64,000 nucleotides of DNA from Pseudoflavonifractor sp. Marseille-P3106 (GCA_900169975.1 LT827117.1:1-64000), one strand, 5' to 3'; positions 35,423 to 44,521 are shown, counted from the first letter of the stretch. Notes: generated by a model not told the origin, from the letters alone. Program-made: numbers and translations.

Positions 35423-35957
35423 GGTCGTACCCCTCCTCCTTTAATTTCCGAATGAGCAGGACGCGCCCCCGGCGGATGCGCTGCCGAGCCGCCCCCAGGG
35501 TGATCCCCAGATCGTCGGCGATCTCCCGGTCGGAATATTCGCAGATGAATTCCAGCTCCAGAGGCCGGAGATAGGCCTCCGGCATGGAAGAGATGAGTTC
35601 CACCAGCCGCCGGTAGCCCGCCTCGCCCTCGGTCCCTCCCGGCGCGGGGGCGTCCCAGTCCTCGGGCAGGAACTCGCTCCGGTTTTTCTTCCTGAGCAGG
35701 TCCAGGGAGATGTTCTTCACTATGGTAACGGCCCAGGGGCCGATTTTGTTACGCTCTTTTTCAAAAATTTTTAAAAAGGTTTCAAAGTGGCCGATGACCC
35801 GCAAAAACGCCTCGTGTACCGCGTCCTCCGCCAGGGCGGGGTCCTTCAGAATGTTCAAGGCCACCGCGTAGAGCCTGGCCCGGTAGCGGGTGTAAAACGC
35901 CGTAAACAGCGCCTTGTTGTCGTCCCCCTCCAGGAGGGAGAGATAAAACATCAGCAT
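35409..35957 (-). CDS. ECF-family RNA polymerase sigma factor
   Basis: The 182-residue sigma-70-family protein has region 2 (FYTRYRARLYAVALNILKDP then AEDAVHEAFLRVIGHF, and IVKNISLDLLRKKNR) and region 4 (LELEFICEYSDREIADDLGI, TLGAARQRIRRGRVLL). There is no region 1 or 3, as in ECF sigma factors. AGGAGG lies 7 bases before ATG 35957. On the minus strand an extended -10 (TGCTATAAT, about 35984) lies upstream. It is co-transcribed with the anti-sigma-like gene that overlaps its 3' end. Confidence 0.92.
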   Translation of the reverse strand: MLMFYLSLLEGDDNKALFTAFYTRYRARLYAVALNILKDPALAEDAVHEAFLRVIGHFETFLKIFEKERNKIGPWAVTIVKNISLDLLRKKNRSEFLPEDWDAPAPGGTEGEAGYRRLVELISSMPEAYLRPLELEFICEYSDREIADDLGITLGAARQRIRRGRVLLIRKLKEEGYDHETV

Positions 35958-36057
35958 GGCCGGACCTCCTTTCTATGGGGCCATTATAGCATTTTCGGAA
36001 GGAATGTGGTAAAATACCTTGTAAACACCGAAAACAACCATACAAAGGAGAATGGTC

Positions 36058-37461
36058 ATGCGAGAAACAGTAGACGTGGCGGTCATCGGCTGCGGCGAGG
36101 CGGGGATCTACGCCGCTTACGAGCTCACCCGTCAGAACCCCGGATTGAACGTGCTGGTGCTGGAGCAGGGCAGAGACATATACAACCGGAGCTGCCCCAT
36201 CGTGGCGGGGAAGGGGCGCTCCTGCATCCAGTGCTCTGTGTGCGACACCATGTGCGGCTTCGGCGGCGCCGGGGCCTTCTCCGATGGAAAGTTCAACTTC
36301 ACCACCGCCTTCGGCGGCTGGCTCACCGACTTTATGCCCGCCAGAGAGGTCATGGAGCTCATCGGCTATGTGGACGACATCAATGTCGCCCACGGGGCCA
36401 CGGAAGAGGTCTACTCCACCTCCTCCCCGGAGGCCCGGGCCCTGGAGAAGAAGGCCCTGGAGTTCGACCTCCACCTCCTCCAGGCCAAGGTCAAGCATCT
36501 GGGCACCGAGAACAACCTGCGCATTCTTCAGAATATCTTCGAGGATATGAAGGAGCGGGTGGAATTCCGCTTCAACACCGCCGTGGAGAAGATCGAGTCC
36601 CTGGGAGAGGCGGGCTACCGCCTCACCACCGCCAAGGGGGACGAGGTGGACTGCACCTGGCTGGTGGCCGGTCCCGGCCGCTCGGGCGCGGAGTGGTTCT
36701 CCGATCAGTGCAAGGAGCTGGGCATCCAGCTCATCAACAACCAGGTGGACATCGGCGTGCGGGTGGAGCTGCCCGCCCGGGTCTTTGAGCACATCACCGA
36801 CGTGGTGTATGAGTCCAAGCTGGTCTACCGCACCAAGCAGTACGGCGACCAGGTGCGCACCTTCTGCATGAACCCCTACGGCCACGTGGTGGCCGAGAAC
36901 GTGGAGGGCATCAACACGGTCAACGGCCACTCCTACGCCGATCCCGCCCTTCAAAGCGAGAACACCAACTTCGCCCTGCTGGTCTCCAACCGGTTCACCG
37001 AGCCCTTCAACGAGCCCTACCGCTACGGCAAGCATATCGCCTCCCTGAGCAACATGCTGGCCGGCGGCGTGCTGGTGCAGCGGTTTGGGGATCTGGTGAA
37101 GGGCGTGCGCTCCAACGACCACCGGATGAGCAAGTCCTTTACCCGGCCCACCCTCACCGCCGCCGTCCCGGGCGATCTGTCCCTGGCCCTGCCCAAGCGT
37201 CAGCTGGACGACATCATTGAGATGATCTATCAGCTGGACAAGCTGGCCCCCGGCACCGCCAACTACGACACCCTGCTCTACGGCGCGGAGGTGAAATTCT
37301 ACTCCTCCCGGCTGGCGCTCTCCGGGGAGCTGGAGACCGCCCTGCCCCGGTTCTTCGCCATCGGCGACGGCGCGGGCGTGACCCGGGGCCTGGCCCAGGC
37401 GGGCGCCTCCGGCGTGAAGGTGGCCCAGGTCATCTCCCGGCGGCTGAAGAACAGCCGGTAA
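36058..37461 (+). CDS. FAD-dependent oxidoreductase (NAD(FAD)-utilising dehydrogenase family)
   Basis: The 467-residue flavoprotein starts with a Rossmann FAD motif VDVAVIGCGEAGIYAAYEL and a second-strand acidic residue in VLVLEQG. It has a Cys-rich loop SCIQCSVCDTMCGFGGAG after residue 55, and a C-terminal FAD-binding motif RFFAIGDGAGVTRGLAQA. This is the family annotated as NAD(P)/FAD-dependent dehydrogenase, usually of unknown substrate in Firmicutes. ATG 36058 has AAAGGAG 8 bases upstream; the ATG two codons earlier is too close to it. It transcribes away from the sigma factor gene. Confidence 0.85.
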   Translation: MRETVDVAVIGCGEAGIYAAYELTRQNPGLNVLVLEQGRDIYNRSCPIVAGKGRSCIQCSVCDTMCGFGGAGAFSDGKFNFTTAFGGWLTDFMPAREVMELIGYVDDINVAHGATEEVYSTSSPEARALEKKALEFDLHLLQAKVKHLGTENNLRILQNIFEDMKERVEFRFNTAVEKIESLGEAGYRLTTAKGDEVDCTWLVAGPGRSGAEWFSDQCKELGIQLINNQVDIGVRVELPARVFEHITDVVYESKLVYRTKQYGDQVRTFCMNPYGHVVAENVEGINTVNGHSYADPALQSENTNFALLVSNRFTEPFNEPYRYGKHIASLSNMLAGGVLVQRFGDLVKGVRSNDHRMSKSFTRPTLTAAVPGDLSLALPKRQLDDIIEMIYQLDKLAPGTANYDTLLYGAEVKFYSSRLALSGELETALPRFFAIGDGAGVTRGLAQAGASGVKVAQVISRRLKNSR

Positions 37462-37561
37462 AGAAACGGTAAAAACGTAACCATGATTTGACGGCAATTA
37501 TACAGGGAAATATGCACTTTGTAAAAAGTTACAGAAAATAACAAACCAAGATATCGCGGGG

Positions 37562-37591
37562 TTTTCCACAATATCCACAAGGTTATCCACA
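37562..37591 (+). promoter_or_regulatory. Three tandem DnaA-box-like 9-mers upstream of mnmE
   Basis: TTTTCCACA (37562), ATATCCACA (37571) and the perfect DnaA box TTATCCACA (37583) occur in one 30-base stretch, in the same orientation. An AT-rich tract precedes them (37495 to 37555). In many Firmicutes mnmE belongs to the origin-proximal rnpA-yidC-jag-mnmE-mnmG row. The cluster may be part of an origin region or a DnaA-regulated promoter. Confidence 0.6.
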
Positions 37592-37713
37592 CTGTGTTCT
37601 GTCAACCAGGTGGAAAACTCTATGCAGGATTGGTGGACATAAAAACCTGTCAAGGGGAAAACGACCGGCAAAACAGAGAAAGTTTTGCGGCAGGTGGGAA
37701 AAGGAGTGGAAAC

Positions 37714-39084
37714 ATGGAGGGAGAGCTCATTGCGGCCGTCGCCACCGGCGCGGCCCGGTGCGCCATCGGTGTGATCCGGCTGTCTGGATCCGGCGCGGCC
37801 CGGTGCGCGGGGGCGGTGTTTCGGGCGTCCGACGGGCGGGCGCTGGCGGAGCACCCGCCCCGGACGCTGGTGTACGGAGCGCTCTCCGACCGGGACGGGC
37901 GGGAGATCGACCGGGTGCTGGCCACCTGGAGCCCCGCGCCCCACAGCTATACCGGGGAGGAGACTGCCGAGCTCCAGTGCCACGGATCCCCGGCGGTGCT
38001 GCAGCTGGCGCTGGACAGCCTCTTTGCCCACGGCGCCCGGCAGGCCGGGCGGGGGGAGTTCACCCGGCGGGCCTTTTTGAACGGCAAGCTGGATTTGGCC
38101 CAGGCCGAGGCGGTGATGGACCTCATCGACGCCGAGACTCCCGGCGCGGTGCGGCAGGCGGCGGGACAGCTCTCGGGGGCCCTCTCCCGCCGGGTGGAAA
38201 AGGTTTACGCCGCCCTGGTGGACGTCATGGCCCATTTCCACGCCGTGCTGGACTACCCGGATGAGGACATCGATCCCTTCACTGCCCACACGATCCGGGA
38301 GGCCCTGGAGGGGGCGGATGGGGCGCTGGAGGCCCTCCTGGCCACCTACCGCCGGGGGAGCATGCTCACCCGGGGGGTGCCCTGCGCCATTGTAGGCCCC
38401 CCCAACGCGGGCAAGTCCACCCTCCTCAACGCCCTGGTGGGCTACGAGCGGGCCATCGTTACCGACATTCCCGGCACCACCCGGGACACCGTGGAGGAGC
38501 GGTGTGTGCTGGGGGACGTGCTGCTGCGGCTCATCGACACCGCCGGACTGCGGGAGACCCGGGACACCGTGGAAAGGATCGGTGTGGCCCGCAGCCGCGC
38601 GGCCATGGCGGAGGCCGGACTGATCCTGGTGGTACTGGATCGGTCACGGCCGGTGGCGGTGGAGGATCTGGCGCTGGTGGAGGAGGCGATGGCGCTGGCC
38701 CCCACCATCCTGGTGTGGAACAAAGCCGATCTGCCCCCGGCGGGGACACCTGCCGTGCGGGGGGAGCTGCCGCCTGTGGTGGAACTCAGCGCCCGGACGG
38801 GGGCGGGGTTGGAACGGTTGGGGGAGCAAGTGGCCCGGAGCCTCCCCGCGCCCGCCGGCGGGACGGAGGGCGAGCTGCTCACCAACGCCCGGCAGGCCGA
38901 GGCGGCGGGGCGGGCGCTGGAGGCCCTGCGCCGTGCGGCGGCGGCACTGGCGGCGGGGGTCACCCCGGACGCCGTGCTCACCGACGTGGAGGAGGCGCTC
39001 TCCGCCCTGGGCGAGCTCACCGGCCGCACGGTGCGGGAGGATGTCACCGCCCGCATCTTTCAGCGTTTTTGTGTGGGGAAATAA
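37714..39084 (+). CDS. mnmE: tRNA modification GTPase MnmE
   Basis: The 456-residue protein has the N-terminal folate-binding domain (ELIAAVATGAARCAIGVIRL, YTGEETAELQCHGSPAVLQ, RAGEFTRRAF-like GRGEFTRRAFLNGKLDLAQAE), the G domain inside a helical domain (G1 GPPNAGKST at about 230, G2/G3 TDIPGTTRD and DTAGLRET, G4 NKAD) and a C-terminal CVGK, where the cysteine is conserved. With MnmG it installs the cmnm5 group on wobble uridines of tRNA. AAAGGAG lies 7 bases before ATG 37714. mnmG is not next to it. A bidirectional terminator follows. Confidence 0.96.
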   Translation: MEGELIAAVATGAARCAIGVIRLSGSGAARCAGAVFRASDGRALAEHPPRTLVYGALSDRDGREIDRVLATWSPAPHSYTGEETAELQCHGSPAVLQLALDSLFAHGARQAGRGEFTRRAFLNGKLDLAQAEAVMDLIDAETPGAVRQAAGQLSGALSRRVEKVYAALVDVMAHFHAVLDYPDEDIDPFTAHTIREALEGADGALEALLATYRRGSMLTRGVPCAIVGPPNAGKSTLLNALVGYERAIVTDIPGTTRDTVEERCVLGDVLLRLIDTAGLRETRDTVERIGVARSRAAMAEAGLILVVLDRSRPVAVEDLALVEEAMALAPTILVWNKADLPPAGTPAVRGELPPVVELSARTGAGLERLGEQVARSLPAPAGGTEGELLTNARQAEAAGRALEALRRAAAALAAGVTPDAVLTDVEEALSALGELTGRTVREDVTARIFQRFCVGK

Positions 39085-39108
39085 GGAGAGGAGAGTCCCT
39101 TTTCAGGC

Positions 39109-39157
39109 AAAAAGACCGGAGGCCGGTCCGCAGTGCGGACCGGCCTCCGGTCTTTTT
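39109..39157. terminator. Bidirectional terminator between mnmE and the MarR gene
   Basis: A long GC-rich palindrome (GACCGGAGGCCGGTCCGCA and complement) is flanked by AAAAA on the left and TTTTT on the right, so it can end both converging transcripts. Confidence 0.95.
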
Positions 39158-39173
39158 GATGGGGAGAAAAAAG

Positions 39174-39656
39174 TTAGACTTCCGGCGTTACGGGCTGACC
39201 GCTGCGCAGGTAGTGCTCCGAGTAGAATTGGATCACCTGTTCCAAAGAGCGGTTCACTCCTGCCAGGTCGGCCTCGCTCAGGCCCAGATGCTGGGCGGCC
39301 CAGGCGGCGTGGGCCTCGTCATAGGCCAGGTGGGCCTGATGGACGGCCCAGCCCCGCTCAGTGAGGGTAAGGAGATAGCGGCGCTGGTTGCCGTCCTCCC
39401 GGGTCCGAACCACCAATCCCTTTTCCACCAGTTTGTCCACCACCACAGAGGTGGCTCCCTTGGTGCGGAACATCTGCCCGCTGAGCTCAGCCTGGCTGAT
39501 GCCCTCGCTCTGGGCGATGGCTTTCAGCGTGTGGGCCTCGTTGGCATAGAGCAGCTGGCCGCCGTAGTCGTGGGGCTTTTTCTGCATGGCGGAGATGATC
39601 CGATCCATGGTATAGAGCTGCTCGATCATTTTGGAGATCTCTTCAACGGTGGGCAT
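39174..39656 (-). CDS. MarR-family transcriptional regulator
   Basis: The 160-residue protein has a winged-helix domain: ANEAHTLKAIAQSEGISQAE (about 38 to 57), LSGQMFRTKGATSVVVDKLVEKGLV (recognition helix) and TREDGNQRRYLLTLTERG (wing). MarR proteins are usually ligand- or redox-responsive repressors. It is the last gene of a minus-strand row starting at 44500 and probably controls that operon through the tandem palindromes at 44522 to 44553. ATG 39656 has AAGGA upstream; the frame stays open to 39749 without similarity. Confidence 0.88.
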   Translation of the reverse strand: MPTVEEISKMIEQLYTMDRIISAMQKKPHDYGGQLLYANEAHTLKAIAQSEGISQAELSGQMFRTKGATSVVVDKLVEKGLVVRTREDGNQRRYLLTLTERGWAVHQAHLAYDEAHAAWAAQHLGLSEADLAGVNRSLEQVIQFYSEHYLRSGQPVTPEV

Positions 39657-39776
39657 AGTAAATTTCCTTCCGGCAATTCTTGAGAGATACGCCCCGGGGC
39701 GGGTTGCGGCTATCCCGTACCGCGGCCACTGATGGAGACATTGTATCACAAATCTGCCGGAACTGCCAACCTAACA

Positions 39777-40556
39777 TCAAAAGGATTCAGAAAGGAAAAA
39801 TTCGTTTTCTTTTCGTTCTTTGCACTTTTTTTTCAAAAGGAGGGTTCCAATGGCGAGAAGTGCGCCGTTGGCATGACGGACATGGAGGGGACAGACGCAG
39901 ACGCAGCGCATACAGGCGATGCACCTGCTCCGATCCACCTGCTGGGGCCTGGTTGCAGGAATGGCCCCCACAGGGCAGCTTCGGACGCATAGGCCGCAGG
40001 CGGTGCACCCCTGCCCGCCCACAGGATGGATCAGGCCGGGCAGGCCGCCGGGGGCCCGGTAGGGATGATTGCCGGGAACGGAGACCTCGGGAAGTGCAGG
40101 GGACTGAAAAGCCTCCCGGCAGCGGCTGGAAAAGGCGGCCAGCTCCGCCGCATCCTGTGCATCCGGACGTCCGGCGCCATAGGCGGACAGGACCGAGTGC
40201 TGCGCGACGGCGGCGGTCGCCGCACAGCATCGGAAGCCCTGCCTCCGCAGTAAATCGGTCAACTCCACCAGCGTGTCGTCGTAAGCCCGATTGCCGAATA
40301 CTGCTGCGGCAATCGTTCGCGCACCGTTGCCCCGGAGCGCTTTCAGCCACGGCAGTGCCACGGGCGGAACGCGGCCTTCAAAGCTGGGAACGGCCACCAC
40401 GCAGAGATCTTCCGGACGGAAGCAGAGTGCAGAGAGATCCTGTTCCGGATCGGAGAGATCTACTTCGATTTTGGGACAGTCCCACGCGCCGCACAGGAGA
40501 TCTGCGACCCGGTGTGTCCCGCCCGTAGGACTGAAGAACAGCTTGTAAAGCGCCAT
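39777..40556 (-). CDS. EFR1-family flavodoxin-ferredoxin fusion protein
   Basis: The 259-residue protein has an N-terminal flavodoxin-like fold with FMN loop FFSPTGGTHRVAD and, after residue 180, two [4Fe-4S] motifs: CTACGLCVRSCPVGAIP and CIACMRCVCVCPLHVRH. EFR1 proteins are predicted internal electron carriers of anaerobes. It is preceded by the APC permease and shares an operon with a second EFR1 gene (41962). The lysine-rich tail (KKKCKERKENEFF) is unusual. Partner enzymes are unknown. Confidence 0.85.
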   Translation of the reverse strand: MALYKLFFSPTGGTHRVADLLCGAWDCPKIEVDLSDPEQDLSALCFRPEDLCVVAVPSFEGRVPPVALPWLKALRGNGARTIAAAVFGNRAYDDTLVELTDLLRRQGFRCCAATAAVAQHSVLSAYGAGRPDAQDAAELAAFSSRCREAFQSPALPEVSVPGNHPYRAPGGLPGLIHPVGGQGCTACGLCVRSCPVGAIPATRPQQVDRSRCIACMRCVCVCPLHVRHANGALLAIGTLLLKKKCKERKENEFFLSESF

Positions 40557-40571
40557 AAAGACGGTCCTTTC

Positions 40572-41914
40572 TCAGTCGCAGTCCTCGTAGCTGATTTCCA
40601 TTCTTACCCGCCTGTTGGCGATGAGGGCGTAGATGACGGATACGGCCAGAATGACCACGTTGCCGATGAGCTCGGGGGCAGAGGAGGTGACCAGCAGGAG
40701 GACCACCTGCAGGGTGGCCACCGCGCCGCCCAGGATGCAGAAGAAGTAGAGCCCGCCCTTGCCCATATGGAACTTGGATTTGTTCCACAGCTCAGGCATC
40801 ACACTGGGCAGGCGCATGGCGGTGAAGCAGAGCATGATCTTCACCACGGCGGTGAGGATGACGGTGGAGCTGGAGACGGTGGAGATGTCCAGACCCAGGA
40901 GAATGGGCACCAGACCCAGGATGTAGAACATGAGGAGCACGGCCACGGGGGTGCCGAACTTGGGGTGGACCCTGGCAAAGAGGGAGGGCAGCCAGCCGTC
41001 CTTGGAGGCCTGGATGAAGGGGCGGCACATCCAGCCGATGGAGGCGTTCAGCGTGGTGAGCAGGGCAAACATGGCGCCGCCCACGATGAAGAACACATAC
41101 ACCGGGTGGGGCATGATGGCCTCGGCCACCAGAGCCAGGCTTTTGTTGGCCACGTCGGCCACGGGAAGCACGCCGGCGGCGATGGTGCCCATGACGGCGT
41201 AGATGATGGAAATGCCCACCGTGGGAACAATGATGGCGAAGGGAATGTCCCGGGTGGGGTTCTTGGCTTCGCCGGAGAAGTTGATGACATAAGTGGCTCC
41301 GCCCGCGGCAAAGGAGAGGTAGGCGGAGGCCATCAGCACGCCGGTGACGCCCTTGGTCATGAAGTCGGGAGGATCCAGATAGCCCGGCTGAATGTTGGGG
41401 ATGCCGAAGGCGATGAAGAGGGCGATAGCGGCGGCCATGACGGCGCACATGGCGGTCTGGAGCACGGCGGCCTGCTTGGCGCCCAGAATGTTCATCAGGA
41501 ACAGAATAGTGAGCACCGCCACCGAGATGAGCTTGTCGGGAGCGCCGGGGACCAGGGCCAGCAGGTACTCGGTAAAGGAGAGGACGTACATGGAGATGCC
41601 GAGGCCGGTGAAGAAGTTGATGATGATGAAGATGCCCGCCAGGCGCTGACCGCCGAAGGCGGCGATCTGGGTTACTGGCCGCCCTTGAACCGGGCGGTGC
41701 CGCCCACCAGGATCTGGGGGATGGCGGTGAGGATGCAGAGAATGCCTGCGATGACGAAGGCCAGGTTGCCGCTGCGGCCGGTCATGCCGATGGCGGTGCC
41801 GGTCATGGCCATGATGCCGGCGCCGATGATCTGGCCCACGGCGATGGACACCAGGTCCATCCGGCCCATGTTGCGCTTGAGTTCGCCGGCTGCGGGGGTC
41901 ACTTTCTCACTCAT
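40572..41914 (-). pseudogene. APC-family amino acid permease, split by a one-base deletion
   Basis: The N-terminal part (41672 to 41914: MSEKVTPAAGELKRNMGRMD, then IIGAGIMAMTGTAIGMTGR) ends ...ARFKGGQ and meets TAA. In another frame the next bases read TQIAAFGGQRLAGIFII, which continues the protein to LSFTEYLLALVPG and on to 40572. Restoring one base in CAGTAACCC (41673 to 41681) gives one frame of about 447 residues with 11 to 12 helices, the normal APC length. So it is either a recent frameshift or a sequencing error. The operon context suggests transport of the amino acid handled by the lyase at 42755. Confidence 0.85.
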
Positions 41915-41961
41915 GGGAAATACCTCCATTCAATTTGTGCGGGGCTGTTTGCCAAGCCAGG

Positions 41962-42753
41962 TCAGTTGGCGTAGAAGAGCTCGGGAGCTTTGGGGGCCGC
42001 GGCCACCGCTTCCATCACGGCGATCTTCTCCCGCAGGGCGGGGACGGCGATGGCCTTGGCTCCGGCCGGACAGTTCTGAATGCACCGGGCGCAGTCCAGG
42101 CACCGCCAGGCATCGATCTCGGCGGGGTCCAGGGGATTGATGGCCTGCACGGGGCACTGCTGCTGGCAGAGCATGCAGCCGGTGCACTTGCTCCGGTCGG
42201 TGGCGGGGGCGATGGGCAGATCCATGGCCGGGCGGTAGGGGAAGCTGCCGGGCACCGTCAGAGAGAGGGCGGAGAGGTCGGGGGCGGAGCGGACCAGCTG
42301 GGCGGCCGTCTGGCCGAATTGGACGGCCAGAGCCAGGTCACTGTCGTTGGGCCGCCCGGTGCCCAGCTTGTCGGTGAAGCTGTGCCGGGCGATGAAGGCG
42401 GCGCCGGCCACCGGGCGGAAGCCGTGGGCAGCGCTCTCATCGGAGAGCTCCAGCAGGGCGTCGCCCAGGTTCTGGTTGCCGTAGGTGACCACCAGGGCGG
42501 CGGGGATGTCCCGGGCCTCAATGAGCCGGAAAAATTCTGTCAGGAGCGCGGGCACCCGGCCGTAGTAGACGGGCATGCCGATGACGGCAAAATCTCCCTC
42601 CCGCAGCTCCGCTCCGGCCCAGCGGCTCTCAAAAGAGGTCCGGTCCAGGTCAAGACGCTCCGGGGCGTTTACCCCGCGTGCCACGGCGTCCGCCGCCTTG
42701 CGGGTGCCGCCGGTGGGGCTGAAGGTGAGGGTGACGACACGTTTGATCTCCAT
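41962..42753 (-). CDS. EFR1-family flavodoxin-ferredoxin fusion protein
   Basis: The 263-residue protein has the flavodoxin FMN loop TFSPTGGTRKAADAV, VIGMPVYYGRVPALLTEF in the second strand region, and a C-terminal 2[4Fe-4S] domain: CTGCMLCQQQCPVQAINP and CLDCARCIQNCPAGAKA. It is a clear paralogue of the protein at 39777 (both have TGGT loops, RPND/RPDAQD and VPGxxPYRP segments). Its ATG lies one base after the stop of the aminotransferase-peroxiredoxin gene with GGAGG upstream, so the two are translationally linked. Confidence 0.88.
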   Translation of the reverse strand: MEIKRVVTLTFSPTGGTRKAADAVARGVNAPERLDLDRTSFESRWAGAELREGDFAVIGMPVYYGRVPALLTEFFRLIEARDIPAALVVTYGNQNLGDALLELSDESAAHGFRPVAGAAFIARHSFTDKLGTGRPNDSDLALAVQFGQTAAQLVRSAPDLSALSLTVPGSFPYRPAMDLPIAPATDRSKCTGCMLCQQQCPVQAINPLDPAEIDAWRCLDCARCIQNCPAGAKAIAVPALREKIAVMEAVAAAPKAPELFYAN

Positions 42754-42754
42754 C

Positions 42755-44500
42755 TCAGTGTACCTCCGTTTCTTTGCACCATTCCGCCAGCTCGTCCGGG
42801 GCGGGCAGATCGGCGGGATGGGCGGCGTAGTGCGCCTTGCGGACCGTGAGCCCGGGCTCCACCAGGAAGGCGGCGGGAAGCTGGAGCTCGTTGCCTTCGT
42901 AGGCGCCGTGGGTCAGGCCGGCCTGACGGGCCGCACCGATCTTCTGAAGGACCGCGGCGTTGGCCATCTTCTCCATGGACAGCGCGGGGGCGATGTGATA
43001 GCGCTCATAGAGCTTCTGCCCGGGATCGCAGAGGATCTCGAAGGGGTAGAAATGCTCGTCGATCTGCTCCCGGATCCCGGCGGGGTCGCTCTGGAGGACC
43101 ACCAGGGCTTTGGCTCCGGCGGCGGTGATGGCGTCGTAGTGTTCCTTCAGGCGGCGCAGATCCAGCTGGCAGATGGTGCAGCCGTAGTAGCGCAGGAAGA
43201 GAAGTACGGTGGGGCGGTCCACCAGCTCGGAGAGCCGGGCGCTCCGCCAGGGAGTGACACACAGCGTGTCGTCCAGTGCCGCGCCGGGGAAGAGCCGGTC
43301 CAGAGCGGTGCACATCCGGCGCAGGCCCTCCTCCAGCAGGGAGCGGGGGCAGGCCACGTTGATCCGCAGGCGGGTCTCACCGCCGGGGCCGAAGGTGGGA
43401 GAGCCCTCGGGTCCGCTTTCGATGAGGATGTCGGCGGTCTTGACCAGATAGCTGTCCACGTCGGCCCGGGCCGCGCCCTGGAGGTAGGGGGCTACGTCCA
43501 CCCAGGCGAAGTAGGTCCCCTCGGGGACGGTCATCCGGGCCTTGGGCAGGTGCTCGGCCAGGTAGTCCCGGGTAAAGACCAGGTTGTCGTGGAGGTAGAC
43601 GTTGAGCTGGTCCAGCCAGGGCTCGCCGGTGGCGTAGGCCGACTGGATGGCGGTGATGGAGAGGGGGTTTGGATACATCACGCCGCAGTCCCCCTGTACC
43701 TTTTGGGCCCAGAGCGCCTTGAGATGGGGGTCGTGGATGATGATATTGGAGTAGGCCATGCCCGCCAGATTGAAGGTCTTGGAGACTGAGGCGCAGGTAA
43801 TGATCTCGTTTTTGTGGTCGGGGAAGAGCTTTTCCAGGGGGGTGTGCTTCACGCCGGGGGCCACGATGTCGTGGTGGATCTCGTCGGCGATGATGCGCAC
43901 ACCGTTGGCAAAGCACAGCTCGGCCATCCGGCGCAGCTCGTCCTCGGACCAGACCCGGCCGGTGGGGTTGTGGGGAGAGCAGAGGATAAAGAGGGTGGTC
44001 CTGGGGTCCTTGACCTTCCGCTCGAAGTCGGCAAAGTCGACCTCATACCGATCGCCCTTCAGCACCAGCTGGCTGGACACGGCGGTGCGGTGGTTGCACT
44101 CGATCTTTTTATAGAAGGGGCGGTAAATGGGGGGCTGGATCACCACCTGATCCCCCTCGTGGGTCATGAGCTGGATGAGATAGCTGATGGCAGGGACAAT
44201 GCCGTTGCAATAGAAGATGTCGCTGGAATTCACATACCAGCCGAAGCGGTGCCAGAACCAGCCGCACACGCTGCGGAAGAACTCCCCGGTAAAGTTGGCG
44301 CTGTATCCGAAGATCTTCCGGTCCACCCGCCGGTGCAGGGCTTCGATGACCCCGTCGGGGCAGGGAAAGTCCATGTCTGCCACCCAGAAGGGCAGGGTGG
44401 ACAGCCCGGCGTTGGGGTTCTGCACAGGCTGAAACTCCCATTTGCCGCAGTTGGTGCCGTGCCGGTCCACCAGGCGGTCAAAATCGTAGGCCAATGTCAT
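42755..44500 (-). CDS. MalY/PatB-type PLP C-S lyase or aminotransferase fused to a peroxiredoxin-like domain
   Basis: The 581-residue protein joins two domains. Residues 1 to about 395 are a fold-type I PLP enzyme of the MalY/PatB group: LPFWVADMDFPCPDGVIEAL, YCNGIVPAISYLIQ, CSPHNPTGRVWSEDEL, and the PLP lysine in SVSKTFNLAGMAYSN (about 239). Residues about 405 to 580 are a redoxin/AhpC-TSA-like domain with LLFLRYYGCTICQLDLRRLK, that is a C-x-x-C pair near 439 to 442. PatB enzymes cleave cystathionine or cysteine. The start ATG 44500 is only 2 bases after AAGGAGG, an unusually tight spacing. The fusion couples a sulfur-releasing or transamination reaction to thiol redox chemistry; substrate unknown. 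Confidence 0.85.
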   Translation of the reverse strand: MTLAYDFDRLVDRHGTNCGKWEFQPVQNPNAGLSTLPFWVADMDFPCPDGVIEALHRRVDRKIFGYSANFTGEFFRSVCGWFWHRFGWYVNSSDIFYCNGIVPAISYLIQLMTHEGDQVVIQPPIYRPFYKKIECNHRTAVSSQLVLKGDRYEVDFADFERKVKDPRTTLFILCSPHNPTGRVWSEDELRRMAELCFANGVRIIADEIHHDIVAPGVKHTPLEKLFPDHKNEIITCASVSKTFNLAGMAYSNIIIHDPHLKALWAQKVQGDCGVMYPNPLSITAIQSAYATGEPWLDQLNVYLHDNLVFTRDYLAEHLPKARMTVPEGTYFAWVDVAPYLQGAARADVDSYLVKTADILIESGPEGSPTFGPGGETRLRINVACPRSLLEEGLRRMCTALDRLFPGAALDDTLCVTPWRSARLSELVDRPTVLLFLRYYGCTICQLDLRRLKEHYDAITAAGAKALVVLQSDPAGIREQIDEHFYPFEILCDPGQKLYERYHIAPALSMEKMANAAVLQKIGAARQAGLTHGAYEGNELQLPAAFLVEPGLTVRKAHYAAHPADLPAPDELAEWCKETEVH

Positions 44501-44521
44501 TTCCTCCTTTTTGTCTATAAA

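Noticed and set aside
35782-37497. 571-residue minus-strand frame opposite the flavoprotein gene
   Set aside because: It crosses the sigma factor start and the flavoprotein gene and contains only shadow-type composition.
41660-41690. Programmed ribosomal frameshift in the APC permease
   Set aside because: No slippery heptamer or downstream structure is apparent and permeases are not known to use this; a plain deletion explains the data.
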